From contig NZ_VDMS01000003.1 in NCBI RefSeq assembly GCF_006346395.1, positions 108,221 to 172,220 on the forward strand: a stretch of 64,000 nucleotides of DNA, given 5' to 3'. The notes under the pieces are model-generated. The model was not told the DNA's origin, searched no databases, and saw only the letters and a program-made list of their open reading frames with translations. The position numbers and the translations under genes were made by a program. Origin of the DNA: Nocardioides plantarum (lineage in GTDB: Bacteria > Actinomycetota > Actinomycetes > Propionibacteriales > Nocardioidaceae). This document shows positions 45,230-55,822 of the stretch, in pieces (within the stretch, counting starts at the first letter, position 1; every line of letters begins with the position of its first letter).

Positions 45230-46191
45230 CGGGCCACCACGGCCTCGAGCCGCGAGACGACCTGGTCGCGCAGCGAGGCCGGGGACTCGACGAAGACCGA
45301 CGCACCGAAGCCGAGCACCTCGTCGGCGATCCCGACCGAGGCGCGGGTCAGGGTGAGGCGGTCCCAGGGGGTCGCCTGGTCGGGGCCGGGTACGCCGACC
45401 TCGACGGTCTCGGCCGCGCGGCGCAGCGGGAGCGCCGCACCCGCGCGGACCAGCAGCACGACCGGCTCGGTCGACAGGTCGGGGGCCAGGCGTCGGGTGG
45501 CGGCGGAGATGTCGGTGCCCTCGGGGATCGAGTAGGCGCCCGGGCGGCCGACCTTGTGGGCCTCGCCCTGGACCCGCGAGAGCCGGAAGACGCGCTCCTC
45601 GCCCCGGTCGAGGTCGTGGCCCACGACGTACCAGCGGCCCGAGTAGCGGGTGACGCCCCAGGGCTCGAGACGTCGTCGGCTCGGGGCGTCGGTGCCGCTG
45701 CGCCAGTAGTCGAACTCCACGACGGAGCGCTCGAGGATCGCCTCGAAGAACACGTCGAAGGTGGGCTCGTCGGCCGGCAGCCGGGGCTGCGCGATGTCGA
45801 GGGCGCTGAGGTCGATCTCGGCGCCGGCCGCGCTCAGCTTGCGGACGGCCTCGGTCGTGGCTCGGGCCAGGCGCTGGTGGTCCCAGACGCGGGTGGCCAG
45901 CCCCACGACGGCGGCCTCGTCCGCGGCCAGCTCGATGACCGGCAGGGCGAACTCGTCGGGCTTGACGCGGTAGCCGGGCTCGTCGTCGAAGTAGGCGTCG
46001 ATCTGGCCGACCTCGACCGGGACGCCGAGGCTGCGCAGCTCCTCCTTGTCGCGGTCGAACATCTTGTCGAACGCCTCGGGGCTGGCGTCGGGGTAGAGGA
46101 TCTCGCGGATCCGCGACTTGGGGACGGGGCGGGTGGTGACCAGCAGCATGATGAGCAGGTTGAGCAGGCGCTCGGTCTTGTGCGCGCTCAT
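45226..46191 (-). CDS. pafB: PafB, WYL-domain DNA-damage regulator subunit
   Basis: A 321-residue HTH-WYL protein. The N-terminus (KTERLLNLLIMLLVTTRPVP, then FDRDKEELRSLGVPV) is a typical PafB HTH. The WYL domain has VEFDYWRSGTDAPSRRRLEP and GRWYVVGHDLDRGEERVFRL. It acts with PafC as an activator of DNA-repair genes when ssDNA-like signals appear. It lies 28 bases after the FKBP gene without a clear ribosome site. Confidence 0.9.
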   Translation of the reverse strand: MSAHKTERLLNLLIMLLVTTRPVPKSRIREILYPDASPEAFDKMFDRDKEELRSLGVPVEVGQIDAYFDDEPGYRVKPDEFALPVIELAADEAAVVGLATRVWDHQRLARATTEAVRKLSAAGAEIDLSALDIAQPRLPADEPTFDVFFEAILERSVVEFDYWRSGTDAPSRRRLEPWGVTRYSGRWYVVGHDLDRGEERVFRLSRVQGEAHKVGRPGAYSIPEGTDISAATRRLAPDLSTEPVVLLVRAGAALPLRRAAETVEVGVPGPDQATPWDRLTLTRASVGIADEVLGFGASVFVESPASLRDQVVSRLEAVVAR

Positions 46192-46219
46192 CGGTGACCC
46201 GGTCCGTCGCAGCCAGGGA

Positions 46220-47221
46220 TCAGACGGCGGCGAGGATGTCGACGACGAAGTAGAGCGTGGCGCCCTTGGGGATCTCCTCGCTCGGCGGGGAGTCGGCGTA
46301 GCCCTTGTCCGGCGGGATCCGCATGATGACGCGACTGCCGACCTTCTTGTCCAGCAGCGCCTCGTTGAAGCCCGGGACGAACGAGCCCTGCGGCAGCACC
46401 AGCGGCTCCTTGTCCTTGCCGTAGCTCTCGTCGAACGGCTTCTTCGCGTCGTAGACCGAGCCGAGGTAGTTGAGCACCAGCAGGTCGCCCTCGGCCACCT
46501 TCTTGCCGGTGCCCTCCTGCAGCACCGCGGACGAGAGCGGGTCCTTGGCGGTCGGCTTGGGTAGGTCGCCGAAGTCGAGACCGGAGGGGACGTCGTCCTT
46601 CTCCACGATCTCGGGCGCCCAGCCGGGCGCGTCGGTCGCGGTGCCCTCGGGGCCGGTCAGGGGGGTCACGTCGAGGACGTCGGCGACCAGCACCAGGCCG
46701 TCGTCGTTGCCGATGCCCTCGGTGGCCAGTGCCGGCGACTGCGCCAGGGCGCCGAACATGGCCTCGGTGCTGCCGGTGAGCACGATGCGGGACTCGCGGG
46801 TCACGCCAGCCTTGATGTGGTCGGCCAGCACGTTCTTGATGACGTCGTCGAGGGACTGCGGCTGGGCGTTCTCGGCGGCGCCCACGGTGACCTGGATCGC
46901 CGGGTCCTTGCCGAAGGTGTCGACGGCGTTCTTGCGCGTGTAGCCGTCGCCCAGGACGTAGTTGACGAAGACCTTGTCCTTGTCCTTCAGCGCGGCGCCG
47001 TCGCCGGTGACGAGCGTCTTGCTCTCGAGCTTGTCGGCCTCCATCCGCTCCTTGAACGTCAGCTTGGCCGCGCCCACGTCGCCGGAGATCGTGACCGCGT
47101 CGAGCCCCTTGCCGAAGTCCAGACCGTTGCCGGGGGTGTCGGAGCCACAAGCGGCGAGCGCTCCGGTGGCGACGACGAGGGACGCCACGAGCGTGGCGGT
47201 GGACCGGGTACCTCGGAGCAC
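46220..47221 (-). CDS. FKBP-type peptidyl-prolyl isomerase lipoprotein
   Basis: A 333-residue exported protein. The signal peptide ends LAAC, a clean lipobox (Cys25). Two FKBP-like regions follow: an N-terminal degenerate one (residues about 60-190) and a C-terminal canonical domain (GDLLVLNYLGSVYDAKKPFDESY, SFVPGFNEALLDKKVGSRVIMRIPP-like core and GATLYFVVDIL). It should assist folding of exported proteins at the membrane. GAAGG lies eight bases before the GTG. It is inserted between pafA and pafB, and TAGGCT near 47304-47309 may give it its own promoter. Confidence 0.87.
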   Translation of the reverse strand: MLRGTRSTATLVASLVVATGALAACGSDTPGNGLDFGKGLDAVTISGDVGAAKLTFKERMEADKLESKTLVTGDGAALKDKDKVFVNYVLGDGYTRKNAVDTFGKDPAIQVTVGAAENAQPQSLDDVIKNVLADHIKAGVTRESRIVLTGSTEAMFGALAQSPALATEGIGNDDGLVLVADVLDVTPLTGPEGTATDAPGWAPEIVEKDDVPSGLDFGDLPKPTAKDPLSSAVLQEGTGKKVAEGDLLVLNYLGSVYDAKKPFDESYGKDKEPLVLPQGSFVPGFNEALLDKKVGSRVIMRIPPDKGYADSPPSEEIPKGATLYFVVDILAAV

Positions 47222-47380
47222 GGGTTCAACCTTCGATGCTGGCTTCGGGTGGACAGGCTCGGGCGGTCGAGGTGCACGACCAGGGACCGGCCGCTGAGCA
47301 TCGGTGAGCCTACAAGGCTCGGCCGTGCCCGGCGCACCCGACGCACGGGTGTCCGACCGGCGCGACTGGCCGAGGCGGCC

Positions 47381-48742
47381 TCACATGCCGTCGATGAGCC
47401 GCTGCACCCGGTCGTCGGTCGCGCGGAACGGGTCCTTGCACAGCACGGTGCGCTGAGCCTGGTCGTTGAGCTTGAGGTGCACCCAGTCGACGGTGAAGTC
47501 GCGGCGCTTCTCCTGTGCCTTGCGGATGAACTCGCCGCGCAACCGGGCGCGGGTGGTCTGCGGCGGCACCGACTTGGCCTCGAAGATCTTCAGGTCGGTG
47601 CTGACCCGGGCCACCTGCCCGCGCTTCTCCAGCAGGTAGTAGAGGCCGCGGCTGCGGTGGATGTCGTGGTAGGCGAGGTCGAGCTGCGCGATCCGCGCGT
47701 GACCGAGCGGCAGGCCGTGCTTGGCGCGGTAGCGCTCGATGAGCTTGAGCTTGATGACCCAGTCGATCTCGGTGTCGACCAGGCCCAGGTCGTCGGACTC
47801 GACGGCCTTGAGGCCGCGTTCCCACAGGTCGAGGGTGCGCTCGATGAGGGGGGTGCTGATGCCGCGGCGGTCGACGAAGTCGCGCGCCTTGCTGAGGTAC
47901 TCGCCCTGGATCTCCAGGGCGCTCGCCTCGCGGCCGTTGGCCAGGCGGACCTTGCGGCGCCCGGTGACGTCGTGCGAGATCTCGCGGATCGCGCGGATGG
48001 GGTTCTCCATCGTGAGGTCGCGCATCACCACGCCTTCCTCGATCATCCGCAGCACCAGGTCGCAGCTGGCGACCTTGAGCATCGTGGTCGTCTCGCTCAT
48101 GTTGGAGTCGCCGACGATGACGTGGAGTCGGCGGTACTTCTCGGCGTCGGCGTGCGGCTCGTCGCGGGTGTTGATGATCGGCCGGCTGCGGGTGGTGGCG
48201 CTCGAGACGCCCTCCCAGATGTGCTCCGCGCGCTGCGAGACGGAGTAGGACGCCCCCCGCGGCGTCTGGGTGACCTTGCCGGCCCCCACGACGATCTGCC
48301 GGGTCACCAGGAACGGGATCAGGATGTCGGCCAGCCGGCTGAACTCGCCGGCACGGCCCACCAGGTAGTTCTCGTGGCAGCCGTAGGAGTTGCCGGCCGA
48401 GTCGGTGTTGTTCTTGAACAGGTAGATCTCGCCGGCGATGCCCTCGTCGTGCAGGCGCTGCTCGGCGTCGAGGAGCAGCCCCTCGAGCACCCGCTCCCCC
48501 GCCTTGTCGTGCGTGACGAGCTCGGCGATGTCGTCGCACTCGGGGGTGGCGTACTCGGGGTGGCTGCCGACGTCGAGGTAGAGCCGCGCACCGTTGCGGA
48601 GGAAGACGTTGCTGCTGCGCCCCCAGCTGACGACCTTGCGGAACAGGTAGCGGGCGACCTCGTCGGGGCTGAGCCGCCGCTGACCCTTGAACGTGCACGT
48701 GACGCCGTACTCGTTCTCGATGCCGAAGATGCGCCGGTCCAT
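47381..48742 (-). CDS. pafA: Pup-protein ligase PafA
   Basis: A 453-residue carboxylate-amine ligase that joins Pup's C-terminal glutamate to substrate lysines using ATP. The metal/ATP-binding start [10 protein letters not shown], the [11 protein letters not shown] and EYATPECDD segments, and [20 protein letters not shown] are the family signatures shared with Dop. TAGGGT lies six bases before the ATG and no ribosome site is seen, so it is probably leaderless with its own promoter rather than cotranscribed with prcBA. Confidence 0.97.
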   Translation of the reverse strand: MDRRIFGIENEYGVTCTFKGQRRLSPDEVARYLFRKVVSWGRSSNVFLRNGARLYLDVGSHPEYATPECDDIAELVTHDKAGERVLEGLLLDAEQRLHDEGIAGEIYLFKNNTDSAGNSYGCHENYLVGRAGEFSRLADILIPFLVTRQIVVGAGKVTQTPRGASYSVSQRAEHIWEGVSSATTRSRPIINTRDEPHADAEKYRRLHVIVGDSNMSETTTMLKVASCDLVLRMIEEGVVMRDLTMENPIRAIREISHDVTGRRKVRLANGREASALEIQGEYLSKARDFVDRRGISTPLIERTLDLWERGLKAVESDDLGLVDTEIDWVIKLKLIERYRAKHGLPLGHARIAQLDLAYHDIHRSRGLYYLLEKRGQVARVSTDLKIFEAKSVPPQTTRARLRGEFIRKAQEKRRDFTVDWVHLKLNDQAQRTVLCKDPFRATDDRVQRLIDGM

Positions 48743-48806
48743 GTCACGACCCTACGGGGCGATGCCCAGTTCGGCGGGCGTCTGGGAGCCGGTGGCTGAA
48801 GTTTCC

Positions 48807-49364
48807 TCAGAGCAGCCCGGCGTGGTCGAGCGCGAGGTAGGTCTGCTCGGTGGCGCCGAGCCGCCCTGTCGGCAGCCGGCGGCGTACGTCGGCCACCGGC
48901 AGCACCACCACGGTGATGTCCTCGAGCTCGTCGAGGTGCTGGGCCCCGGCGAGGTGGGCGCCGCGCGCGAGCACCACGTGACGGGGGCGGGTGTGGCTCG
49001 GGGGGTCGACGGTGGCGACGAGCTCGGCCGACGTGACGGCGTAGCCCGTCTCCTCGCGCAGCTCACGCACCCCGGCGGCCACCGGCTCCTCGCCGTCGTC
49101 GACGAGACCGCCCGGCAGCGACAGGACGACCCGGTCGGGCCCGGGGCGGAACTGCTCGACGAGCACCACCCGGTCGTCGTGGGTGAGCGCGAGCACCGAC
49201 ACCGTGGCGGGGCTGTCGTGGATGTCCCACAGCGCCTCGCGGCCGTCGGGCAGCAGCAGCGGCCGGTGCAGGATCCGGGCGAAACCGTCGTAGGCGACCT
49301 CGTCGGCGCCGGCCCGGGTCCAGGGCGGCGGGGACCCTGCTCGCGTACCGGGCTGCGCCGTCAC
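48807..49364 (-). CDS. NUDIX hydrolase
   Basis: A 185-residue NUDIX protein. The box is complete: [20 protein letters not shown] followed by ETGY, fitting Gx5Ex7REUxEExGU. The preceding [20 protein letters not shown] is typical of ADP-ribose/nucleoside-diphosphate-sugar pyrophosphatases. The GTG start is in a GTGA overlap with the prcA stop, so it belongs to the pup-prcB-prcA operon; why a NUDIX enzyme is coupled to the proteasome is unclear. Confidence 0.87.
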   Translation of the reverse strand: MTAQPGTRAGSPPPWTRAGADEVAYDGFARILHRPLLLPDGREALWDIHDSPATVSVLALTHDDRVVLVEQFRPGPDRVVLSLPGGLVDDGEEPVAAGVRELREETGYAVTSAELVATVDPPSHTRPRHVVLARGAHLAGAQHLDELEDITVVVLPVADVRRRLPTGRLGATEQTYLALDHAGLL

Positions 49365-50239
49365 GGCGAGGGGGCGATCGGCGGCTCGCCGGTCGCGGGG
49401 TCCTCCAGCGGCGGGACCGAGCCGCTGACCTGGTCGGTCGGGTCGGAGGGGTCGTCGACGAGCGGCACCGTCGAGCCACCGGACCCGCCACCCTCACGGC
49501 GACCGTCGCCCGAGGACGGCGCGCCGGGCGTGGAGGGCCCGCGCTCGCCGAGGAGCGTGTCGAGCCGCGCCGGCGAGAGCCGGACGAACTTGCGGGTCTG
49601 GGCGCGGGTGCGGTCGAGGACCGCGACCTCGAGGTCGCGGGTCGGGATCACCCGCTGGCCGCCCCCCTCGGTCTGGCCGAGCGCGGTGACCGCCCCGGCG
49701 AGCGCCTCGGCCAGCGGGGCGCGCTCGGTGTAGGCGGCCTCGAGGCTGGTGGAGACCAGCTCGACCTGGCCGCCCATCACGGCGAACCCGTGCTCGTCGG
49801 CCACCTGGCCGTCGTAGGTCAGCCGGAACAGCTGGTCGTCGGCGGCGGTGTCGCCGACCTCGGCCACGAAGAGCTCGACCTCGTAGGGCTTCTCGCCACC
49901 GCTGGAGAAGATGGTGCCGAGGGTCTGGGCGTAGGCGTTGGCCAGACCACGACCGGTGACGTCGCGCCGGTCGTAGGAGTAGCCGCGCATGTCGGCCAGC
50001 CGGACGCCGGCGATGCGGAGGTTCTCGAACTCGTTGTAGCGGCCCACCGCCGCGAAGGCGATCCGGTCGTAGATCTCGGACACCTTGTGCAGCGCCTGGG
50101 ACGGGTTCTCTGACACGAACAGCACGCCGTCGGCGTACTGGACGGCGACGACGGAGCGGCCCCGGGCGATGCCCTTGCGGGCGAAGTCGGCCCGGTCCTT
50201 CATCAGCTGCTCGGGCGAGACGTAGAACGGTGCGCTCAT
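49361..50239 (-). CDS. prcA: 20S proteasome alpha subunit
   Basis: A 292-residue alpha subunit forming the outer heptameric rings that gate the core and dock Mpa. The N-terminal [22 protein letters not shown] and [20 protein letters not shown] are characteristic. The C-terminal ~65 residues are a Pro/Ser/Gly-rich tail longer than in M. tuberculosis. The ATG is in an ATGA overlap with prcB. Confidence 0.97.
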   Translation of the reverse strand: MSAPFYVSPEQLMKDRADFARKGIARGRSVVAVQYADGVLFVSENPSQALHKVSEIYDRIAFAAVGRYNEFENLRIAGVRLADMRGYSYDRRDVTGRGLANAYAQTLGTIFSSGGEKPYEVELFVAEVGDTAADDQLFRLTYDGQVADEHGFAVMGGQVELVSTSLEAAYTERAPLAEALAGAVTALGQTEGGGQRVIPTRDLEVAVLDRTRAQTRKFVRLSPARLDTLLGERGPSTPGAPSSGDGRREGGGSGGSTVPLVDDPSDPTDQVSGSVPPLEDPATGEPPIAPSP

Positions 50240-51096
50240 GGGGTGCCTCCGGTCAGGGGTGCGGCCGGGCCGTCGGGCCGGACCATCCGGGCGCCGATGA
50301 CGCGGTCGGCGATCGCCGCGACGTCGTCGTCGGCCATCCGGTAGCCACCCTCGGCGGTGATGACCTGCACGACCGGGAAGATCCGGCGGGTCAGGTCGGG
50401 ACCGCCGGTGGCGGAGTCGTCGTCGGCGGCGTCGTAGAGCGCCTGAACGACCACCTCGACGCAGCCGGTCACGTCGAGGTCGTCGCGGTAGAGCTTCTTG
50501 AGGGCGCCGCGGGCGAACATCGAGCCGGAGCCGACCGAGTGGAACGCGGTCTCCTCGTAGCGTCCGCCGGTGACGTCGTAGCTGAAGATGCGGCCCTGGT
50601 CGGCGAGCACGTCGTAGCCGGCGAACAGCGGGACGACGGCCAGGCCCTGCATGGCCATGGCGAGGTTGTTGCGGATCAGGGCCGAGAGACGGTTGGCCTT
50701 GCCGTCGATCGACAGCGTCGTGCCCTCGATCTTCTCGTAGTGCTCCAGCTCGGTCTGGAACAGCCGCACCATCTCGACGGCGAGCCCGGCCGTGCCGGCG
50801 ATGCCGACCGCGGAGAACTCGTCGGCCGGGAAGACCTTCTGGATGTCGCGCTGGGCGATGACGTTGCCCATCGTGGCCCGCCGGTCACCGGCGAGGATCA
50901 CCCCGCCCGGGAAGGTCGCGGCGACGATCGTGGTGCCGTGGGGGGCCAGGTCACCGGCGTTGCCCTGGGGCACCGCGCGGCTGCCGGGGAGCAGCCCGGG
51001 CGCCTGGTCGGCGAGGAAGTCGCTGAAGGACGAGGTGCCGGGACGCAGGTAGGCCGCCGGCAGCCGGGAGTCGCCCTGGTGGGGGATCTGGCTCAC
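50236..51096 (-). CDS. prcB: 20S proteasome beta subunit
   Basis: A 286-residue catalytic subunit. A 54-residue propeptide ends APHG and autocleaves before Thr55 of [12 protein letters not shown], which becomes the N-terminal nucleophile. GDRRATMGN carries the supporting residues. Fourteen copies form the two inner rings. The GTG is in a GTGA overlap with pup, so Pup and the core protease are made from one message. Confidence 0.97.
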   Translation of the reverse strand: MSQIPHQGDSRLPAAYLRPGTSSFSDFLADQAPGLLPGSRAVPQGNAGDLAPHGTTIVAATFPGGVILAGDRRATMGNVIAQRDIQKVFPADEFSAVGIAGTAGLAVEMVRLFQTELEHYEKIEGTTLSIDGKANRLSALIRNNLAMAMQGLAVVPLFAGYDVLADQGRIFSYDVTGGRYEETAFHSVGSGSMFARGALKKLYRDDLDVTGCVEVVVQALYDAADDDSATGGPDLTRRIFPVVQVITAEGGYRMADDDVAAIADRVIGARMVRPDGPAAPLTGGTP

Positions 51097-51290
51097 TGGC
51101 CGCCCTTCTGGATGAAGGACTTCACGAAGTCCTCGGCGTTGGCCTCGAGCACCTCGTCGATCTCGTCGAGGATGTCGTCGACGTCGTGGTCGAGGACCTC
51201 CTTGCGCTCGGCGACGTCGGTCTCGGGCGCCACCTCGGTGGTCTCCTCGGTCTCCTGCGACTTGCGCGGCTGCTTCTGCTCCTGGGCCAT
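51093..51290 (-). CDS. pup: Prokaryotic ubiquitin-like protein Pup
   Basis: A 65-residue, disordered, acidic tag. The C-terminal half ([20 protein letters not shown]) is the Mpa-binding helix and it ends FIQKGGQ, so Dop must deamidate the final Gln to Glu before ligation by PafA. It is the first gene of the pup-prcB-prcA-NUDIX operon. TAGGGT at 51302-51297 lies six bases before the ATG, indicating a leaderless transcript. Confidence 0.97.
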   Translation of the reverse strand: MAQEQKQPRKSQETEETTEVAPETDVAERKEVLDHDVDDILDEIDEVLEANAEDFVKSFIQKGGQ

Positions 51291-51296
51291 GTCCCG

Positions 51297-51302
51297 ACCC
51301 TA
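51297..51302 (-). promoter_or_regulatory. pup: Leaderless -10 box of pup-prcBA operon
   Basis: TAGGGT on the minus strand, six bases before the pup ATG. The same box and spacing stand before pafA. No good -35 match is seen. Confidence 0.6.
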
Positions 51303-51329
51303 CTCAGTGGGTACGACGGATTCGACGGA

Positions 51330-51470
51330 CATCTCGAGACCACCGTCGCCGGCGCGCCTGACTCCACCCGACGTCGGTCGAGGTACGTGCCGACGTCGGT
51401 CGAGGTGCGAAGGCCGCTAGGCCTGAGCCTCGAGACCCCCGCAGCCGACGCGCCGACTCCACCGAGGACC
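51330..51470. repeat. REP-like direct repeats upstream of pup
   Basis: Two related ~36-bp copies begin CTCGAGACCACCG (51334) and CTCGAGACCCCCG (51429), both continuing to a GACTCCACC end. Between them GACGTCGGTCGAGGT occurs twice. Together they form a composite of the palindromic repeat family seen at 53860. Confidence 0.65.
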
Positions 51471-51693
51471 GACCGGCTCGGGCCGTCCGACGGCGGACGT
51501 GTCACGGGTCGGGGTGTCCGCGCGCCTGCATGCTCCGCCGACGACCGGCACGGTCAGCGGTGAGCCAGCGACCGAACCACAACACGGAATGGTCGCCAGC
51601 TCACCGCCCCGAGGGTCGGGGACCCCGTCGGTCCAGACCCCACGACGCTGCGGGGTCTCGAGGCTCAGGCCTGACGGCCTTCGCACCTCGACC
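51398..51693. repeat. Long inverted repeat between dop and pup
   Basis: Left arm 51398-51445 (48 bp, begins GGTCGAGGTGCGAAGGCC) and right arm 51647-51693 (47 bp) are reverse complements except for one two-base swap and one indel. They flank 201 bp with no convincing gene. The right arm starts 28 bp after the dop stop; the left arm lies about 100 bp upstream of the pup promoter. It may be a miniature mobile element or fused REP units. Confidence 0.8.
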
Positions 51694-51720
51694 GGCGTGT
51701 GGTCCTCGACCGACGGGAGG

Positions 51721-53232
51721 TCAGCTGCGCGTGAGGGCCGAGAACAGCTGCTCGGCGGTGTCGCACCGGTCGAGCAGGCCGCCGACGTGGGACCGCGAGC
51801 CGCGGAGGGGGTCGATGGTGGGGACGCGTTGCAGGGACTCGCGTCCGGGGAGGTCGAAGATCACCGAGTCCCAGGACGCGGCGGCGACGTGCTCGGAGAA
51901 CTTCTCCAGGCAGCGGCCGCGGAAGTAGGCGCGGGTGTCGGTCGGCGGGTCGTGCATGGCGTCGTCGATCGCCTGCTGGTCCAGCAGCCGCTCCATCCGG
52001 CCGCTGGCGACCAGGCGCTGGTAGAGGCCCTTCTCGGGGCGGATGTCGGAGTACTGCAGGTCGATCAGCTGGAGCTTGGCGTCGTCCCACTCGAGCCCGT
52101 CGCGGGTGCGGTACTGCTCCAGCAGCTGGAGCTTGGCGACCCAGTCGAGCTCGCGCGCGCACAGCATCGGGTCGCGCTCGAGACGGTCGAGGACCGACTC
52201 CCAGCGGGCCAGGACGTCGACGGTCTGGGCGTCGGCGTCGGCGCCGTACCGGTCCTCCACGAACTTGCGGGCCAGGTCGAGGTACTCGAGCTGCAGCTGT
52301 ACGCCGGTCAGCCGGCGTCCGTCTCGGAGCGTGACGGTCTGGCGCAGGGTGGGGTCGTGCGAGATCGCGCGCAGCCCCGCGACCGGGCCGTCGACGCCGA
52401 GGTCGACGGAGATGAACTTCTCCTCGATCATCGCCAGCACCAGCGAGGTGGTGCCGATCTTGAGGTAGGTGGAGACCTCCGAGAGGTTGGCGTCGCCGAT
52501 GATGACGTGGAGGCGGCGGTACTTCTCCGGGTCGGCGTGCGGCTCGTCGCGGGTGTTGATGATCGGCCGCTTCAGCGTGGTCTCGAGACCGACCTCGACC
52601 TCGAAGAAGTCGGCGCGCTGGCTGATCTGGAAGCCGTGCTCGCGGCCGTCCTGGCCGATCCCCACGCGGCCGGCGCCGGTGACGACCTGACGGCTGACGA
52701 AGAACGGGGTCAGGTGCCGCACGATGTCGGCGAACGCCGTGGAGCGGCGCATCAGGTAGTTCTCGTGGGTGCCGTAGGAGGCGCCCTTGTTGTCGGTGTT
52801 GTTCTTGTAGAGCAGGATCTGGGGCCCGCCGGGGAGCTGGGCGGCCCGACGGGTCGCGTCGAGCATCACCTGCTCCCCCGCCTTCTCCCACAGCACGGCG
52901 TCGAGCGGGGTGGTCACCTCGGGCGTGGAGTACTCGGGGTGGGCGTGGTCGACGTAGAGGCGAGCGCCGTTGGTGAGGATGACGTTGGCCAGGCCGAGGT
53001 CCTCGTCGGTGAGCTGGCTGGGGTCGGCCACCTGGCGTGACATGTCGAAGCCGCGGGCGTCGCGCAGCGGCGACTCCTCCTCGAAGTCCCAGCGCGCCCG
53101 ACGCGCCTTGACCGTGCTGGACGCGTAGGCGTTGACCACCTGCGAGGAGGCCACCATCGGGTTGGCCATCGGCTGGCCGACGACCGAGATGCCGTACTCG
53201 ACCTCGGTGCCCATCACGCGGCGGACGCTCAT
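51721..53232 (-). CDS. dop: Deamidase/depupylase Dop
   Basis: A 503-residue PafA paralogue that converts Pup-Gln to Pup-Glu and also removes Pup from substrates. It begins [12 protein letters not shown] with the metal-binding glutamates, and carries the Dop-type segments [20 protein letters not shown] and [26 protein letters not shown] lies seven bases before the ATG, suggesting a leaderless mRNA separate from pup. Confidence 0.97.
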   Translation of the reverse strand: MSVRRVMGTEVEYGISVVGQPMANPMVASSQVVNAYASSTVKARRARWDFEEESPLRDARGFDMSRQVADPSQLTDEDLGLANVILTNGARLYVDHAHPEYSTPEVTTPLDAVLWEKAGEQVMLDATRRAAQLPGGPQILLYKNNTDNKGASYGTHENYLMRRSTAFADIVRHLTPFFVSRQVVTGAGRVGIGQDGREHGFQISQRADFFEVEVGLETTLKRPIINTRDEPHADPEKYRRLHVIIGDANLSEVSTYLKIGTTSLVLAMIEEKFISVDLGVDGPVAGLRAISHDPTLRQTVTLRDGRRLTGVQLQLEYLDLARKFVEDRYGADADAQTVDVLARWESVLDRLERDPMLCARELDWVAKLQLLEQYRTRDGLEWDDAKLQLIDLQYSDIRPEKGLYQRLVASGRMERLLDQQAIDDAMHDPPTDTRAYFRGRCLEKFSEHVAAASWDSVIFDLPGRESLQRVPTIDPLRGSRSHVGGLLDRCDTAEQLFSALTRS

Positions 53233-53242
53233 GCGTTCGAGC

Positions 53243-53833
53243 CTACGGGGTGGTGGGACGGTCCTCCTCGCGCAACCGGGGCTCGGTCGTCAGCTCGGGC
53301 CTGATCCCGGTCTTGTCGGCGTAGAACGCACGGATCCGGTCCATGTCGGCCCGCACGTCGCCGGTCAGGGCGAAGGTCGGTCCCCACCCGACCGTGCGCG
53401 ACGGCCGGTCGAGGTAGGCCAGGGTGACCGGGATGCCGGTCTGCTGGGAGATCCGGTAGAAGCCCGACTTCCAGTAGTCGACCTTGCTGCGCGTGCCCTC
53501 GGCGGCGATGCCGAGCAGGAACGACTCGTCGTCGGCGGCGTCGGCCAGCAGCGCCTTGATCGTGGCGCCTGGGTTGCTGCGGTCGAGCTCGACGGCACCG
53601 GTCGCGCGCATGAGGACCCCGACCGGGCCCTTGAAGAACGACTGCTTGACCAGCAGCCGGATCCGTACGCCGCTGTCCCACCCGAGCAGCAGGGTGAGCA
53701 CCCAGTCCCAGTTGGACGTGTGGGGCGCGCCGACCAGGATGCCGCGCTGCGGCACCTCGCCGGCCGTGCGCCAACGGGCCGCCTTGAGCGCCACCCGGGC
53801 GAACGTGCGTCGGAGCAGGAAGTGGCGTCGCAT
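53243..53833 (-). CDS. PlsC-like acyltransferase
   Basis: A 196-residue lysophospholipid-type acyltransferase. The catalytic HX4D motif is His38-Asp43 in APHTSNWDW and the glycerol-phosphate-binding motif is AAEGTRSK. It lacks a membrane anchor and is shorter than 1-acylglycerol-3-phosphate acyltransferases, so substrate is uncertain. TAGGTT lies six bases before the ATG. It ends 10 bases before the dop ATG on the same strand, an extra gene inside the proteasome locus. Confidence 0.85.
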   Translation of the reverse strand: MRRHFLLRRTFARVALKAARWRTAGEVPQRGILVGAPHTSNWDWVLTLLLGWDSGVRIRLLVKQSFFKGPVGVLMRATGAVELDRSNPGATIKALLADAADDESFLLGIAAEGTRSKVDYWKSGFYRISQQTGIPVTLAYLDRPSRTVGWGPTFALTGDVRADMDRIRAFYADKTGIRPELTTEPRLREEDRPTTP

Positions 53834-53859
53834 GCGCAGAACCTACCGGCCCCTACGCC

Positions 53860-53974
53860 GGTCGAGGAGGCCGCCTGCGGCCGTCTCGAGACCACTGCAG
53901 CCGGCGTACCCAGGTGGGTGCGCCGGCTGCGGTGGTGTGGTCTCGAGACAGTCGCTAGCGCGACTTCCTCGACC
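53860..53974. repeat. REP-like palindromic element (115 bp)
   Basis: Nested inverted repeats fill the gap between the acyltransferase start and the mpa stop. Outer arms GGTCGAGGA (53860-53868) and TCCTCGACC (53966-53974). Middle arms GTCTCGAGACCAC (53883-53895) and GTGGTCTCGAGAC (53937-53949). Inner arms GCAGCCGGCG (53897-53906) and CGCCGGCTGC (53921-53930). Related pieces occur at 23113-23133 and 51330-51693. Confidence 0.85.
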
Positions 53975-53994
53975 AACGTGGGGTCGAGCGAGGC

Positions 53995-55749
53995 CTACAG
54001 GTATTGACCCGTGTTGGCGACGGTGTCGATCGACCGGCCCGGCTCGGTGCCCTGCTTGCCGGTGATCAGCGTGCGGATGAACACGATCCGCTCGCCCTTC
54101 TTGCCGGAGATGCGGGCCCAGTCGTCGGGGTTGGTCGTGTTGGGGAGGTCCTCGTTCTCCTTGAACTCGTCGACGCACGCCTGCAGCAGGTGGGCGACGC
54201 GCAGGCCCCGCTGGTCGTGGTCGAGGAGGTCCTTGATCGCCATCTTCTTGGAGCGGTCGACGATGTTCTGGATCATCGCGCCGGAGTTGAAGTCCTTGAA
54301 GTAGAGGACCTCCTTGTCGCCGTTGGCGTAGGTCACCTCGAGGAAGCGGTTCTCCTCGGTCTCGGTGTACATGCGCTCGACCGTCGCCTGGATCATCCCG
54401 GCCACACAGGCGTCGCGGTCGCCACCGAACTCGGCGAGGTCGTCGGCGTGCAGGGGCAGCGACGGGGTGAGGTACTTGCTGAAGATGTCGCGGGCGGCCT
54501 CGGCATCGGGGCGCTCGATCTTGATCTTCACGTCGAGCCGACCAGGACGCAGGATGGCCGGGTCGATCATGTCCTCGCGGTTGGAGGCGCCGATGACGAG
54601 CACGTTCTCGAGCAGCTCGACGCCGTCGATCTCGCTGAGCAGCTGCGGGACGATGGTGTTCTCGACGTCGGAGGAGACACCCGACCCGCGGGTGCGGAAG
54701 AGCGAGTCCATCTCGTCGAAGAACACGATGACGGGGGTGCCCTCCGAGGCCTTCTCGCGGGCCCGCTGGAACACGAGGCGGATGTGTCGCTCGGTCTCGC
54801 CGACGTACTTGTTGAGCAGCTCGGGGCCCTTGATGTTGAGGAAGTAGGACTTCCCCTCCTGGCCCGTCTTGGCGGCGACCTTCTTGGCCAGGCTGTTGGC
54901 GACCGCCTTGGCGATCAGCGTCTTGCCGCAGCCGGGAGGTCCGTAGAGGAGCACGCCCTTGGGGGGCTTGAGCTCGTGCTCGACGAACAGCTCGGGGTGC
55001 AGGTAGGGCAGCTCGACGGCGTCGCGGATCGTCTCGATCTGTCCGAACAGGCCGCCGATGTCGCTGTAGTCGATGTCGGGGACCTCCTCGAGGACGAGCT
55101 CCTCGACCTCGGACTTGGGGACCCGCTCGTAGACGTAGCCGGCGCGAGAGTCGAGCAGCAGCGAGTCGCCGGCGCGCAGCTTGATCGAGCGCAGCGGCTC
55201 GGCGATGCGGACCACCCGCTCCTCGTCGGCGTTGGCGATGACCAGGGCGCGGTCGCCGTCGGCGAGCACCTCCTTGAACATCACGACCTCGCCGACCTGC
55301 TCGAACTCCATCGCGCCGACGACGTTGAGGGCCTCGTTGAGCATGACCTCCTGGCCACGCTGCAGCGAGTCGAGCTCGACGCCCGGGCTGACGTTGACCC
55401 GCAGCTTGCGGCCACCGGTGAACACGTCGACGGAGTCGTCGTCGTTGCGGGCCAGGAAGGTGCCGAAACCGGCCGGGGGCTGGGCCAGCCGGTCGACCTC
55501 CTCCTTGAGCTTGGTGATCTGGTCGCGCGCCTCACGGAGCGTCTGGGCGAGCCGCTCGTTCTGCGACGTCACCGCCGCCAGCGAGCGCTGCGTGTCGGCC
55601 AGGCGCGCGTCGAGGCCTCGCGAGGACACCGGGCCGTCGGACAGCCGACGCCTCAGGTCACCGACCTCGGACTCGAGGAACCGCACCTGAGCGACCAGCT
55701 CATCGGTGTTGAGACCGCCCGTGCTGGAACCGTCATTCGTGCTCGACAT
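53995..55749 (-). CDS. mpa: Proteasomal AAA+ ATPase Mpa/ARC
   Basis: A 584-residue hexameric unfoldase that captures Pup and feeds tagged proteins into the 20S core. Residues about 15-90 are the Pup-binding coiled coil, about 95-210 the tandem OB domains, then one AAA+ module with Walker A GPPGCGKT (270-277), Walker [13 protein letters not shown] and arginine fingers near [11 protein letters not shown]. It ends GQYL, the docking motif for PrcA. The ATG has AGGAGG eight bases upstream and a TAGGGT -10 box about 25 bases before it. Confidence 0.97.
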   Translation of the reverse strand: MSSTNDGSSTGGLNTDELVAQVRFLESEVGDLRRRLSDGPVSSRGLDARLADTQRSLAAVTSQNERLAQTLREARDQITKLKEEVDRLAQPPAGFGTFLARNDDDSVDVFTGGRKLRVNVSPGVELDSLQRGQEVMLNEALNVVGAMEFEQVGEVVMFKEVLADGDRALVIANADEERVVRIAEPLRSIKLRAGDSLLLDSRAGYVYERVPKSEVEELVLEEVPDIDYSDIGGLFGQIETIRDAVELPYLHPELFVEHELKPPKGVLLYGPPGCGKTLIAKAVANSLAKKVAAKTGQEGKSYFLNIKGPELLNKYVGETERHIRLVFQRAREKASEGTPVIVFFDEMDSLFRTRGSGVSSDVENTIVPQLLSEIDGVELLENVLVIGASNREDMIDPAILRPGRLDVKIKIERPDAEAARDIFSKYLTPSLPLHADDLAEFGGDRDACVAGMIQATVERMYTETEENRFLEVTYANGDKEVLYFKDFNSGAMIQNIVDRSKKMAIKDLLDHDQRGLRVAHLLQACVDEFKENEDLPNTTNPDDWARISGKKGERIVFIRTLITGKQGTEPGRSIDTVANTGQYL

Positions 55750-55822
55750 TCGGCTCACCTCCTGTCCTGTCGACCCTACCCGGACGCCCGACGCCGATCG
55801 GGTGAGTCCCAACCGGTGTCGG

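Noticed and set aside
51446..51646. Possible small gene between the inverted repeats next to pup
   Set aside because: Frames on both strands lack ribosome sites and recognisable sequence; a transposase cannot fit in 201 bp.
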